This document shows positions 1 through 11,479 of a stretch of 64,000 nt of DNA, in pieces (the first letter of the stretch is position 1; every line of letters starts with the position of its first letter). Made by a program: the position numbers and the translations under genes. Source of the stretch: Welwitschia mirabilis. Taxonomy: Eukaryota > Gnetophyta > Gnetopsida > Welwitschiales. The notes under the pieces were generated by a model, which made no database searches, was not told where the DNA came from, and saw only the letters and a list, made by a program, of their open reading frames with translations. The stretch spans positions 160,552,979 through 160,616,978 of the forward strand of contig JBOZIK010000001.1 of assembly GCA_051453625.1 (NCBI GenBank). The letters are read 5' to 3'.

Positions 1-822
1 ATAATATTAAATCAAACACTTAAACAAGTAGTTAAGAATTAAATTATCAAGTTAATGGATGTTGAAATCATTTACACTATATCAGATAGTGAATGGGTTA
101 GTTTCTTAACTATGATACTAAAGAAGAATGGAAAATGGAGAGTGTGCATAGAATTTAGAAAACTAAACAAAGTCAGAAAGAAAGATCATTGCCCATGCTT
201 TTTATTACTTTTTAAATGGGTATAATAGTTATAACTAGGTGTTCATAGCTAGAGAAGACCAAACCAAGAAAAATTTTACTTTGCCTTTTAGGATGTTTGC
301 ATTTAGACAAATGCCTTTTGAACTACGTTATGCTCCTACACCTTTCTAACTTGCTATGATGGGTGTTTTCTTAGACATGTTAAAGGACTTAATAGAAATA
401 TTTATGAATGACTTTTTAATATTTAGAAAAATTCTTTAATCAAATCTTAAAAAGATTAGAAAAAGTTATTGATAGATACATATAGTATGGATTTCATTTA
501 ATTTAGGAAAAGATATTATTCCTAGTTGAAAGTGGAATTTTTTAGGGCATCACATTTCTAAAAGAGGAATTATGATGGATCCTAAGAAGCTTGGTATAAT
601 TCAACACTTAAATCCCTCAACCAATGTTAAGAAACTTTAATCTTTTCTTAGATATTATGGTTTTTATTATTATTTCATATAGGCTTATGATAAAATATGA
701 AAACCCCTATACTCATTACTAGAAAAAGAAGAAAATATAAACTCTCTTATGCTTCTATTGTAATAGAACTTAATTGGAAAAGTTATTTTGAGTTAATGTG
801 TGATGCTAGTAATTTTACTATA
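1..822 (+). pseudogene. gypsy reverse transcriptase / RNase H start (broken)
   Basis: This encoded the RT that copies element RNA to cDNA in virus-like particles. In order, the translation shows the RT N-terminus (LKQVVKN, then IIYTISDSEWVS, about 1-110), GKWRVCIEFRKLNK (about 130-175), the finger/palm segment MFAFRQMPFELRYAPTPF (about 290-350), FMNDFLIF where functional elements have FMDDFSVF (about 400-425), and the thumb segment FLGHHISKRGIM (about 540-575). RNase H begins at about 790 with CDASNFTIG. Catalytic YxDD/MDD appears as MND. Several stops and frameshifts interrupt it, and E0 cuts the RNase H domain. Confidence 0.85.
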
Positions 823-2174
823 GGTTATTAAGTTATAATTTACCAATTTAATATCAAACTAATGTTTTCTATTTAGCAAAACATACTATATCTTATATAG
901 AAAATATTAATTATTATAGGTTAGAAGCTGAAAAATTTATCATAATTCAAACCTAAACTTGGAAGTTTAAATATCCTTCAAGGGATAGATTACATTGCCA
1001 AGGTGTCGACTACATCTAAAGCTTACACAAAAATGAACTAATTTTAGAGGGGTTAACTAAATACATGACAGATTGACTAGACTTGTACATCTAATACTTT
1101 ACAGCAAATCATCAAGGAATTGACTAGATTCCTAAGGAGTTAACTAGACTTAAACATTAAATTTTTCACAATTGATTATGAAGGAATCAACTAGATTCTT
1201 AAGGTGTTAATTGAACCTAGACTAGTGTTCATACTTTGTCAATAAGTGATCAATCAGATATTTATGTGATCGAATGAACCTAGAGTGAAAAACAATATTG
1301 CAGTTTTTCCTAATTAAGAGGATGATTAGATGAATATGTGAGGAACTAAATAAGTGATCAAACAGATCCTAAGGAATCAACTATACATGAAGCCATAATA
1401 AATAGGGATCCATTATAAAAATATGAGGGTAACCGACTTTAGTGATGCCATCAGATGGAGTCAACTAGACATTTTAAGGGTTGATTAGTCATAATAGAAA
1501 TAAGATTTTTCTAGCTGTTATGAACCCATTTTTATCCACTGAAAGGTTTTTTTCACTTGGAAAAATCCTAAAAGACCTCACCTATATATTTTCAAGAGTA
1601 AAAATCAATAAACACTTTTTGAATCTTTAAGAAATCATTTGTTGTACTCATTGGCATTCATTCTACCTGATCAAAGATAAACTAAGAGATCTTGTTATCA
1701 TTATATATTTGATTAAGTCAGTTGCATTATATGCTTATGGATTGTACTATCTTCTCAAGTAGTGTAGCACTACCATTCTTGAGCTAGAGATCAAGTGAAA
1801 CCTGTGCATTTTAGCACACCATTATCATTACTTTACATTCTTACTAAAGGTTGAGACTGGGCCTTAGAAAAGTTTGATTATAAAAATTATAAGTGAATCT
1901 AGAATACCTAGAAAAATATTAATGAATATCTCGATTAGGCTTGGGTACAAAATAATCATTAAGAGTGGAGTCAGGGGTTTTCTAAACCATCATAAATCTT
2001 ATGTGCTTTCTCATTGGTATTTTTGTGCTTTTTGTTCTTTCATTTTTCAAAATAGTTTTAATTTTATTTGCATAAGTTTTTAGTGTTCATTTTAAGTAAA
2101 TATATTCTTATAAAGTAATTCAATTAATTTTTAGATGATATTCACCTCCCCCCTGTAGGGTTCTTAATCCTACA
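823..2174 (+). repeat. E0 5' LTR (family A)
   Basis: This aligns end to end with 8994-10344. In about the first 62 aligned bases I count 11 differences, ten of them transitions, so the copy is old and decayed by C-to-T change. The U3 half carries many degenerate copies of a motif close to GGAGTCGACTAGAC (about 1000-1500). The LTR ends in TACA directly before the primer-binding site. Confidence 0.9.
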
Positions 2175-2176
2175 TT

Positions 2177-2188
2177 TGGTATCAAAGC
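2177..2188 (+). other. E0 primer-binding site, tRNA-Met type
   Basis: TGGTATCAAAGC lies two bases after the 5' LTR end. It matches the usual plant copia site TGGTATCAGAGC, complementary to the 3' end of initiator tRNA-Met, with one G-to-A change. Confidence 0.88.
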
Positions 2189-2200
2189 TTAATAGATTCT

Positions 2201-3760
2201 ATGTTAGATCCTAATAGCTCTAAACTCAAGAACTTAAAAATGAATAATCCTTTAGATGGATTTTCCACTTGTCATCCACCCATGTTTGATGGATTAAATT
2301 ATGCATATTGGAAAGATTATATAAGAATATTATTTAGGTCCCTAGACATAAACATTAAAGAGATCATTTACAATGGTTATACTATGCCTACTCTGACTAA
2401 AACTGATGCCCATGAAAATACCATTGTAGTAGTAAAAACTAGAGATCAATGAACCCCCACTAATATATCCATAGCTATCATAGATGCCTATTCTCTTAAT
2501 GTGATTTTTTCTGTAGTTTTTATAGATGAGTTTAAATCAATTGTAAAATATGAACATGCAAAAAAAAGCTGAGAACATACTTGAAATTGCATAAAAAGGA
2601 ACATTCACTATCAAATAGGCCAAACTCCAAATTCTTATTTCCAAATTTGAAGACATTCATATGGATGAGGAAGAGGCTATATAGGAATTCTTTGCTAGAC
2701 TTACTTAAATCATAAATTTCATGACAAGTCTAGGTGAAAGAATGGATGGGATAAAGATGATTTGAAAAGTGTTAAGATCCTTTCCAAAAAAATTTAAATC
2801 AAAAGTCACTGCAATCAAAAAAAAGTAAAAACATAAACATGATAAAACTTGAGGAACTACAAGGTAATTTACAAACTTATGAATTGAAATTTTCTAAATA
2901 TAGAAAAAAAGCTATTGTTTTAAAATGTATAAAGGAAGAATACAGGTAAAAAAAAAATTACGTGAAGATCTTGATGATGATGAAGTTACCTTACTAATAA
3001 GGATATTTAAGAAATTTTCACATAGAATAAAGAAAGAATGTAATCCAAGTAAAGAAACAAAAAAATATCACTCAAAATTTAGAAAATATGAAAACAAAGA
3101 AAAAGAAATTCAATGGTATGGACATGTGGCAAATGAGTGTCCAAACAATAAGAGAGAATAAATAAAGTTAAAGAATTCTTCTTTCATTGCTACATGGGAT
3201 ATTGTAGATAAATATAATGATATTATTTCTATCTAAGATTCAGATGGAGATTGAAGGCTCTTCTTCATAGCAATTGTGCCTCCACTATACAACCTGCCTA
3301 ATTCATTTGAACTTCATGATTTGAATCTCATTGAAGATTATCAAAATGAGATTAAAGACACCTATTAGAAACTTTATATGAATTATGAAAAATTGATAAA
3401 GCACATTAATGATCTGAACAAGATAGTAAAAACCCTCACTAAAGAAAAGGAGGAATTAGAAATGAAGTACAAGATGGTTAAATTAGAAAAGTCTAAACTT
3501 TCACTAGAGGTAAAGAACTTGTTACATTTTGTTAATAAATTTTCTAGTGATTCAACTAAATTAAAAACGATGTTTATAAGATGAAAATTAGCATATAATA
3601 AGACAAGTATTGGGTTTATTTTTCAAACTTCATGAAAACAGCAAAATCAAGTAACTTGGCAAAATAAGTTTATCTCTAAAGTTACATGCCATTTTTGTAG
3701 TAAACCAGGGCATTTCAAGTTATTTTGTAATGCTAGAAAATTGAAGTTATTTTCAAATTT
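2201..3760 (+). pseudogene. copia gag, family A (broken)
   Basis: Gag forms the virus-like particle and packages RNA. The first ATG after the primer-binding site is at 2201. An open stretch of 83 codons contains HPPMFDGLNYAYWKDYI, the conserved N-terminal copia gag pattern. A degenerate zinc knuckle (WYGHVANEC, first Cys lost) lies near 3115-3145. A charged coiled coil at 3378-3584 is rich in Lys, Glu and Leu. A second zinc knuckle at 3687-3728 is intact: CHFCSKPGHFKLFC, a CX2CX4HX4C pattern. Stops and frameshifts separate the parts. The gag-coiled coil-knuckle order matches SIRE-type gag. Confidence 0.85.
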
Positions 3761-3889
3761 AGTTACTACATTTTCATTTAAATTTTTTTCTAAGGGGAGA
3801 TGTATCACATTATTTCAAAAACTAAGTGGATAAAAACTATTAATTTGAAAAGTATTTTGATTCAAACAACTTTTAAGGTTTCAAATGGA

Positions 3890-6800
3890 ACTAGCTAGTA
3901 TTTAAACAGTGGGTGCTCTTGACATATAATAAGAGATAAGTCTAGGATCAAATATCTAGATGACTTTGATGATGAAGAAGTAACTTTAGATGATAATGAA
4001 AGATCCAAAATTAAAGGAACTAGAAGCATTAGTGGAGGTAACTTACCCAAAATAAATAAAGTTTGATATGTCAATGGTTTAAAGCATAATTTAATTAGTA
4101 TTAGTAAAATTTGTTATAAAGGTTATAAGGTTATTTTTTATAGTACTAAATGTGAAGTTAGACATGACAATAAAAATGATATTATTCTGAAAGCGAATAG
4201 AATAGATAATGTTTATAGCATTGATTAATCGTTTTCTAATTATTACTTTTCTCATGTTAATTAATAATATCTTTAGCATAAATGTTTAGGTCATGTGAAT
4301 TATGATCATTTGAAAATGATTATTAAAAAAGAAATTGTCAAAGTAATTTCAAAAATTAATATCTAAAAACATGATCTTTTTGATGTATGCCAAAAAGGAA
4401 AACAAGTAAGAGCGTCAAATAAAAGTGAAAACCAAGTTTTAACAATAATTCCTTTAGAGCTTATTTATATGGATTTGGTAGGTCTATCTCAAACTCAAAG
4501 TCTAGGAGAAAAATGTTATTTTAAGTATGGTTAATGATTACTCAAGATACACATGGGTTGACTTTGTTATAAACAAATCTGAGACTTATAAATATTAGGT
4601 TGAAATATGCAATAAAATTCAAAATGAGAAAGGCCATACCATAAAGAAAATAGTCTAAAAATCATTTTATTTCAAAAATATTTATTGAAAACCATATTGG
4701 TTATTAATTATCAGCTCCAAAAATACCTCAACAAAATGAAGTTACTAATTAAAAAAATAGAGTCCTCTAAGCAATGGTAAAAATAATGTTAAATGACAAG
4801 GAGGTTTCAAAAACATTTTGAGTTAAAGTTGTTAGCACTACATGTNNNNNNNNNNNNNNNNNNNNNNNNNNNNNNNNNNNNNNNNNNNNNNNNNNNNNNN
4901 NNNNNNNNNNNNNNNNNNNNNNNNNNNNNNNNNNNNNNNNNNNNNGTTGTTAGCACTACATGTTATATTATAAATAGAGTCTCTCTTAGACTAGAAATGG
5001 ATAAAATTCCTTATGAGTTGTAAAAAGGAATACAACAAAATTTTTCTTACTTTAAATTCTTTAGGATTAGATGCCAAGCAAATTTAAATCTAATCCTGAT
5101 GAAGCAATATTTTTGGGATATTCTACTAGAATTAGAGCTTACCATGTTTTCAAAAAGATAAGTTTAACTATAAAAGAGTTAATAAATGTGCAAATAGACA
5201 ATGTTACTATAAAACTGAGTTCTTCTAGTGATGAAGAAAACATATCTCCAAGTACTCTTACAATAAAAGAAATTTCTATCAAAAAAGAAGAAGAAGAAGT
5301 TCCAACAAAATAAATCAACACTAAAAACTTTAAGGAGCTAAAATATCATCCTTTAGGCTCTATTATTAGATATATTAGCTCAAAGATTAAAACAAGAAAT
5401 TCCAAGAAGAATATTTATGTTCATATTTGTTATTTTTCACAAATTAAATCTAAGAAGTTTGAAGAAGCAGAATCCCATGAAGAATGGATGATGACTATGC
5501 AATTTGAGTTGCAAAAATTTAAAAGGAATGATATTTGGAAGTTTGTTAAAAGGAAAAAGGATAAAAATGTAATGGAAATAAAGTGAATATTTAAAAACAA
5601 ATGTGATGAGCAAAATAATATTATCAAAAACAAAGCAAGATTAGTAGCATAAGGCTCTAACCAAATCAAAGTTATTAATGTAGGTGATACTTTTATTTTT
5701 GTTGCAAATCTAGATAGAATTAGAATGTTTTTATCTTATGAAGCCTTTAAGAATATCAAAGTGTATTAAATAGATGTAAAAAATGTCTTTTAAAATAAAA
5801 CCCTAAATGAAGAAGTGTATGTTAAACAACTACAAGGGTTTGTAAATCCTTATAAATCTAATTATGTGTATAAACTTAAGAAGGCTTTATATGAGTTGAA
5901 ATAAGCTCCAAGAGCTTGGTATAAAAAGTTGATCACATTTCTCAATAAAAATGGTTATATCCATGGAATGCTTGATAAAAAATTATTTATCAAAAACTTA
6001 AAAAAGGATTATATTATTATACAAATTTATGTGGATGATATCATTTTTTATGCCTCTAGAAAAATTCTATCAAAAGAATTTGCAAATATCATGACAACAC
6101 ACTTTGAGATGAGTATTCTTAGAGAAGTTAAAATATTTCTTGGCTTATATATTAAGTAATCAAAAAATGAAATTTTTATATCTCAATCTAAATATGGAAA
6201 GGATCTTATTAAATGATTTGTATTGGAGAATGCTAAACAATGGACACACATATGTTTACTTCTTGTAAAGTTAGTTTGAATGAACATGAAAAATCAGTAG
6301 ATCAGAAACTTTATAGAAGTATGATATGAAGTTTATTATATCTAAGTACAAGCAAATTCGATATTATGTTTAGTATTGATGTATATGCAAGATACCAAAC
6401 CCAACTAAAAGAATCGCACCTACAAGTAGTTAAAAGAATAATAAGATTTGTAAAAGGTACATATAATTTTGGATCATAGTATATAACTGACACATATTTT
6501 GATCTTGCAGGATTTAGTAATACATATTAGGCTAGGTGTAGGATGATAGAAAAATCACAAGTAATAATTGTTTTTTATTAAGATCATGCTTAATTAGATG
6601 AGCTAGTAAAAAGCAAAACTTAATCTATCTTTTAATAATAAAAGCTGAGTATATAGTAGTAGGCAATTATTGTCATTATCTCCTTTGAATGAAGGAAATG
6701 CTAAAGGGTTTTGGTATATTTTTTGAATAAGTTTCTAATGTGATAATACTAGTGTAATTAATATTTCTAAAAATTTAGTTCAACATTTCAAAACTAAACA

Positions 6801-6925
6801 TATTAAATTACAACACTATTTTGTTATATATTAATTTGAAAAAAAAAACACATCTCTATGAATTTTATTAATATAGATTGTTAACTTGCTAATATATTTA
6901 CTAAACCCCTAAAAATTTGATAATT
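3890..6925 (+). pseudogene. copia pol: protease, integrase, RT, RNase H (broken)
   Basis: The protease appears as YLNSGCS at about 3899 (DSG mutated to NSG). The pre-integrase HKCLGHVNYDHL is at about 4278 and ELIYMDLVG at about 4460. The integrase end region includes PQQNEVTN and NRVSLR, either side of an N gap (4846-4945). RT runs from about 5460. FEEAESHEEWMMTMQ is at its start, KNKARLVA follows, and the catalytic YVDDIIF keeps both aspartates at 6028-6039. RNase H ends with the CDNTSVIN and LANIFTKPL motifs at about 6735-6910. Domain order (integrase before RT) identifies Ty1/copia. Many codons expected to be Gln read TAA or TAG. Confidence 0.9.
4846..4945. other. assembly gap, 100 N
   Basis: The gap lies inside the E0 integrase. 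The 18 bases GTTGTTAGCACTACATGT stand on both sides, which suggests an unmerged contig overlap. Confidence 0.9.
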
Positions 6926-7295
6926 TTATTCATCTTCATAATACACTAGGGGTTATCTCTCCATTATCTAACTAAATGTGAGATAGTTGAGTGAATTTAG
7001 AATTCAATTAACTGGATGTATTCGACTAACTAAATTAAAAACCTGATTACTTGGACTTAAAATTACTATAACTTATATCTGAATGGGTTGATCAGATCTC
7101 AAATACATTAATTATATGTATAGGATTACATCATAGTAGAAAAGGTAGTGGACCTAATTTCATTATTAAATCTCACTTAGTTATCCTTTTCTTTAAAATC
7201 TAGTGAAGTCGATACCCTATTTATTATCTTTTAGCCACTGTTTCCTTTAGATCTAGTATTTATTTTAGGGTTTCTTACTTTTAAGCTTCTACCAC

Positions 7296-8276
7296 ATGGT
7301 CATAATAGATAAGGGTTCCTTCAAGATGTTAAAAAATAAGGCTACTAGTAAATACCCTTCCTATGTTTACTATGACATATCTTAAGAGGCAATAGAGAAG
7401 TTTTCTCATAAACTTGAAAAGAAGCCAATGTGCCAAGAGAGGTTTGTTACTACTACAGAGATTAAGGAACTTCGAGATATGGTTTAACTCTTATAAGATC
7501 TAGATCTTTTTTACTTTTTTAATGTTTTAGGACTTGTCTATCCTTTTCTCACTAGAATGTTCTACAATAATGCTTCCTTTGATTTAGACATCAATACCCT
7601 AAAAATTATGATTTTGAAAAAGAAGATGAAGGTTATTACAAATGTCATTGCTATTGTTACTAATCTTTTAAAATAAGATTATGAGGAGTTTTGACCTCTT
7701 CATGACTCCATTAAAGAAAAAAGATTAAGTAACAAGAAAGCTTTGTGATAAGTTTTATAAATGGAAAACCATCCTTTCTACTTCTCTCCTTACCCCAAAG
7801 TATAGGTTTTTGCATTTCATGTTTACCTATAATTTCTTACCTTTGGTGGGTTATTGTGATTAGCCCTCTAACTATAGGATATATTTGATGTATTTAGTAG
7901 TAAGTAGGAACTCTATTGATGCCCCTACCATCATGCTAAAGAATATGATCTCCCAGCTGATGTATTACAAGACTAGGGCTATTCCATACTCAGTGTTAAT
8001 TATCAACATCTGTCATTAGTACAAAGTGTAGTTAGCCTAAAGCTCAAAAGCTTTAATCCCATGTTAATCATTAGGCATGTGATTTTGTCTCACATGCATA
8101 TCTTTATAAGTTTCAAAAAATCTTCAAAATCTCCTTTTCCTAAGAAAACCTCATCAAAGGAGACTCTTTTATATCTAAAAAGGATAGAGTCTCATACTAA
8201 ACATATGAAAGAAGATCTGATGGTAGCTAGGTATGAAATTGTAGATACTTTTAAGGAAGTTGGAAGATCAATATAG
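7296..8276 (+). pseudogene. 3' extra ORF of E0, putative plant transposon protein/env-like (broken)
   Basis: After pol and before the 3' LTR lies a decayed ORF, as expected for SIRE-lineage elements. Its start, near an ATG at 7296, is tentative. The translation contains RFVTTTEIKELRDMV, then FYFFNVLGLVYPFLTRMFY, which resembles the conserved PELVREFYANL-type segment of the putative plant transposon protein domain. The last open part (8061-8276) is Lys- and Ser-rich. Function is unknown; env-like describes position only, and I see no clear signal peptide or fusion peptide. The domain call is by eye. Confidence 0.6.
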
Positions 8277-8980
8277 AAGTCTACCAAAGAAGAGAAATAG
8301 GAAAAAAGAATATTTTAAAGAAGAATCAAAAGAGAAAGCTGAAGAATATAATTAATCTTTTCTCTTTGATTATCTTTTTTTATGTTTTCATGCTTATTTT
8401 TCTTCTCTCCTTTATTATTGATGTTAAAAGGGGGAGAACTTATTAGTTATTATTCTAAACTATTTAGTTGTATCTACTCTTATTGAGTACTTTCATAATA
8501 TAATGTTAAATTTTCTGTAATAGAAATGCATTTTGTTATCATTTCTATCTCACAATTTTTAGTATGCATCTATTTAATCATGAAATATATTTTTTGTTAT
8601 ATCTTATGGTTATTAAATAATTCTTAATCAAAATGTTGTTTATCAAATATATTTTGGAATTTTCATGNNNNNNNNNNNNNNNNNNNNNNNNNNNNNNNNN
8701 NNNNNNNNNNNNNNNNNNNNNNNNNNNNNNNNNNNNNNNNNNNNNNNNNNNNNNNNNNNNNNNNNNNTAATCAAAATGTTGTTTATCACACATATTTTGG
8801 AACATTCATGTCTCACAATTGTACTATAAATTTTTTTAATTATGATACAAGTCAAAAACTCTCTAAAATATCATATTTGATATAAAATATTTAATATCTC
8901 TTGTAAAAGTTAATAGGCATTTTTTGAAAGGGAAGTTTTCCAAATTTAATATTTTCAACTAAGAATACATTTATCGTCAA
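8277..8980 (+). other. E0 3' untranslated region
   Basis: AT-rich spacer between the 3' ORF and the polypurine tract, with no coding signal. It contains a 100-base N gap (8668-8767) flanked on both sides by nearly the same sequence of about 43 bases. Confidence 0.6.
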
Positions 8981-8993
8981 CATCAAAGGGGGA
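8981..8993 (+). other. E0 polypurine tract
   Basis: CATCAAAGGGGGA directly precedes the 3' LTR. This is the usual place for plus-strand priming, and the equivalent sequence stands next to the E4 LTR. Confidence 0.8.
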
Positions 8994-10344
8994 TATTATT
9001 GAGTTATTATTTATCAATTTGATGTTAAACTAATATTTTTTGTTTAGCAAAACATGTTGTATCTCATGTAAAAAAAATTAATCATTATAGGTTAGAAGCT
9101 AAAATAATTTATCACAATTTGAACCTAAAGTTATCAGTTTTTATACCCTCTAAGGAGTCAATCAAATTCATAAGGAATCTAACCCACCTAAATATTACAT
9201 GGAAATAAATTAATTTTAGATGGTTCAACTAGGTAGATGAGGATCAATCAGACTTGTGTATTCAATACTTCATAGCCAATTATTAAGGGGTCAACTAGAT
9301 TTCTAAGGAATCAACTAGACTTGAACATAAGATGTTTCATAGCTGATTGTTAAGGGGTTAATTAGATTTTTATGAGATTGATTAAAACTAAAGCAGTGTT
9401 CATCCTTTTGTCAATAAGGGCTTGACCAGACATTTATGAGGTTAACGCGACCTAGAGAAAAAATAGTATTGCAATTTTTTCTGATTAAGGAGGTAACTGA
9501 ATGAATATATAGGCAATCAGATAGGTAGTCAACTAGATCTTAAGGAGTCGACCATACATGGAACTATAATAAATAGGGATTGGTTGGAAGAACATGAGGG
9601 TGGCTGACTTCAATAATAGTACTAGATGAGGTTGACCAAAAATTTTGAGGGATTTACCGATCATAATGGAATTGGGATTTTTATAGTCATTATAAACTTA
9701 TTTTTATCTATTGGAATGCCTTTTTCACTTGTAAAAATCTTTAAAAACCTCGACTATATATTACCAAGAGTAGAAATTAAAATGCACTTTTGGAATATTT
9801 ACAAAATTATTTGTTATACTTATTAGCATTCATTCTACCTGATTAAAGACAAACGAAGAGCTATTGTTATCATTGTATACTTAGCTAAATCAATTGCAGT
9901 CTATGATTATGGATTGTACCATCTTCTTAACTAGTATAGTACTACTATTCTTAAGCTAGAAATCACATGAATCCTAGCATTTTGATATACCATTATCACT
10001 GCTTTGCATTATTGCTAAAAGTTGAGACTGAGCCTTAGAAAAGTATAATTGTAAAGGTTACAACTAAATCTAGAACACCTAGAAAGAGATTAACGGAGGT
10101 CCAGATTAGGCTTGAATAGAAGTTAATTATTGAGAGTGGAGTAGGGGGTTCCCTAAACCACTATAAATATTGTGTGTTTTCTCATTAGTATTTTTGTGCT
10201 TTCTATTCTTTAGTTTTTAGAATAGTTTTAGTTTTATTTGAATAAGTTTTTAGTATTCATTTCAAGTAAAGATATTTTTGTGAAGTCATTCAATTATGTT
10301 TTAAATCCTATTCACCCCTTCTCTCTAGGGTTCTTAATCCTATA
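8994..10344 (+). repeat. E0 3' LTR (family A)
   Basis: The second copy of the E0 LTR, starting TATTATTGAG and ending in TTCTTAATCCTATA, which aligns to TTCTTAATCCTACA in the 5' copy. It carries the same array of GTCGACTAGA-like motifs in U3. G1 RNase H resumes immediately after it. Confidence 0.9.
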
Positions 10345-11240
10345 TTGATGAAGTGCTTATGCAAAAACATGAAAATGATTTTAAAATTATATATTACTAT
10401 AGTAAAACATTAATTAAAGCTTAAGTAAATTATTTAACTACTAAGAGAAAATGTTAGCCATAATGTTTTGCTTCAGTACTCTTAGACATTATCTTTTAGG
10501 CTTTCACACAAATGTTTACCCAAATCATGATGATTAAATACTTAATAAATAAGAAATATTCTAGTNNNNNNNNNNNNNNNNNNNNNNNNNNNNNNNNNNN
10601 NNNNNNNNNNNNNNNNNNNNNNNNNNNNNNNNNNNNNNNNNNNNNNNNNNNNNNNNNNNNNNNNNNNNNNNNNNNNNNNNNNNNNNNNNNNNNNNNNNNN
10701 NNNNNNNNNNNNNNNNNNNNNNNNNNNNNNNNNNNNNNNNNNNNNNNNNNNNNNNNNNNNNNNNNNNNNNNNNNNNNNNNNNNNNNNNNNNNNNNNNNNN
10801 NNNNNNNNNNNNNNNNNNNNNNNNNNNNNNNNNNNNNNNNNNNNNNNNNNNNNNNNNNNNNNNNNNNNNNNNNNNNNNNNNNNNNNNNNNNNNNNNNNNN
10901 NNNNNNNNNNNNNNNNNNNNNNNNNNNNNNNNNNNNNNNNNNNNNNNNNNNNNNNNNNNNNNNNNNNNNNNNNNNNNNNNNNNNNNNNNNNNNNNNNNNN
11001 NNNNNNNNNNNNNNNNNNNNNNNNNNNNNNNNNNNNNNNNNNNNNNNNNNNNNNNNNNNNNNNNNNNNNNNNNNNNNNNNNNNNNNNNNNNNNNCTTAAT
11101 AAATAAGAAAGATTCTAGTTCTAGGTTGATTATATGGATCCTCTTAATATAAGAATTCAATCTTACCATTATAGAAAAGGCAGGAAAACACAATAATGTA
11201 GCAGACCACTTATCATGCCTTAGTTCTTCTTCTAATGATC
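10345..11240 (+). pseudogene. G1 RNase H continuation (broken)
   Basis: The translation reads VLMQKHENDFKIIYYYSKTL at about 10,357-10,415, then YLTTKRK, matching the gypsy RNase H pattern VLGQR...ASKTLNEAQRNYTTTEKE. After an N gap of 529 bases (10,566-11,094) it ends with IIEKAGKHNNVADHLS at about 11,165-11,215, the classic VADHLSRL end of gypsy RNase H. The 25 or so bases before and after the gap are near-duplicates. Confidence 0.85.
10566..11094. other. assembly gap, 529 N
   Basis: The gap lies in the G1 RNase H region. CTTAATAAATAAGAAA.ATTC occurs on both sides. Apparent ORFs across it are meaningless. Confidence 0.95.
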
Positions 11241-11479
11241 TTCCTATTAGTGATTCTTTTTAAATGAATAACTATGTATTATATCTTCTACTCATCCCCC
11301 TTCATGATATGCTGATATTATTAACTACATTGTTACTTCAGAAACACCATGAAATTAGAGTTATAATTAAAGAAAAGAGTTTCTTCATAGGATAGGTAAC
11401 TACAATTACATACTGCTCCATTTTATCATAGGTGTAAGGATCAAATTATGAGAAAATGTATATCAGAATGGGAAAAAAC

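Larger units (their letters stand above)
823..10344 (+). mobile_element. E0: complete SIRE-like Ty1/copia element, family A
   Basis: A full-structure copia retrotransposon of about 9.5 kb inserted in G1. It has two LTRs of about 1.35 kb, a tRNA-Met-type primer-binding site, gag, pol in copia order (protease, integrase, RT, RNase H), a further 3' ORF, a polypurine tract and the 3' LTR. SIRE-like assignment rests on the gag sequence, two zinc-knuckle-like sites around a coiled coil, and the extra 3' ORF. LTR ends are placed by aligning the two copies (5' start uncertain by about 3 bases). The terminal TG/CA has mutated in part. I could not find a convincing target-site duplication. All genes carry stops. 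Confidence 0.92.

Noticed and set aside
10512-11193. Open frames of 195 and 210 codons on both strands
   Set aside because: Almost entirely N; the gap has no stop codons by definition.
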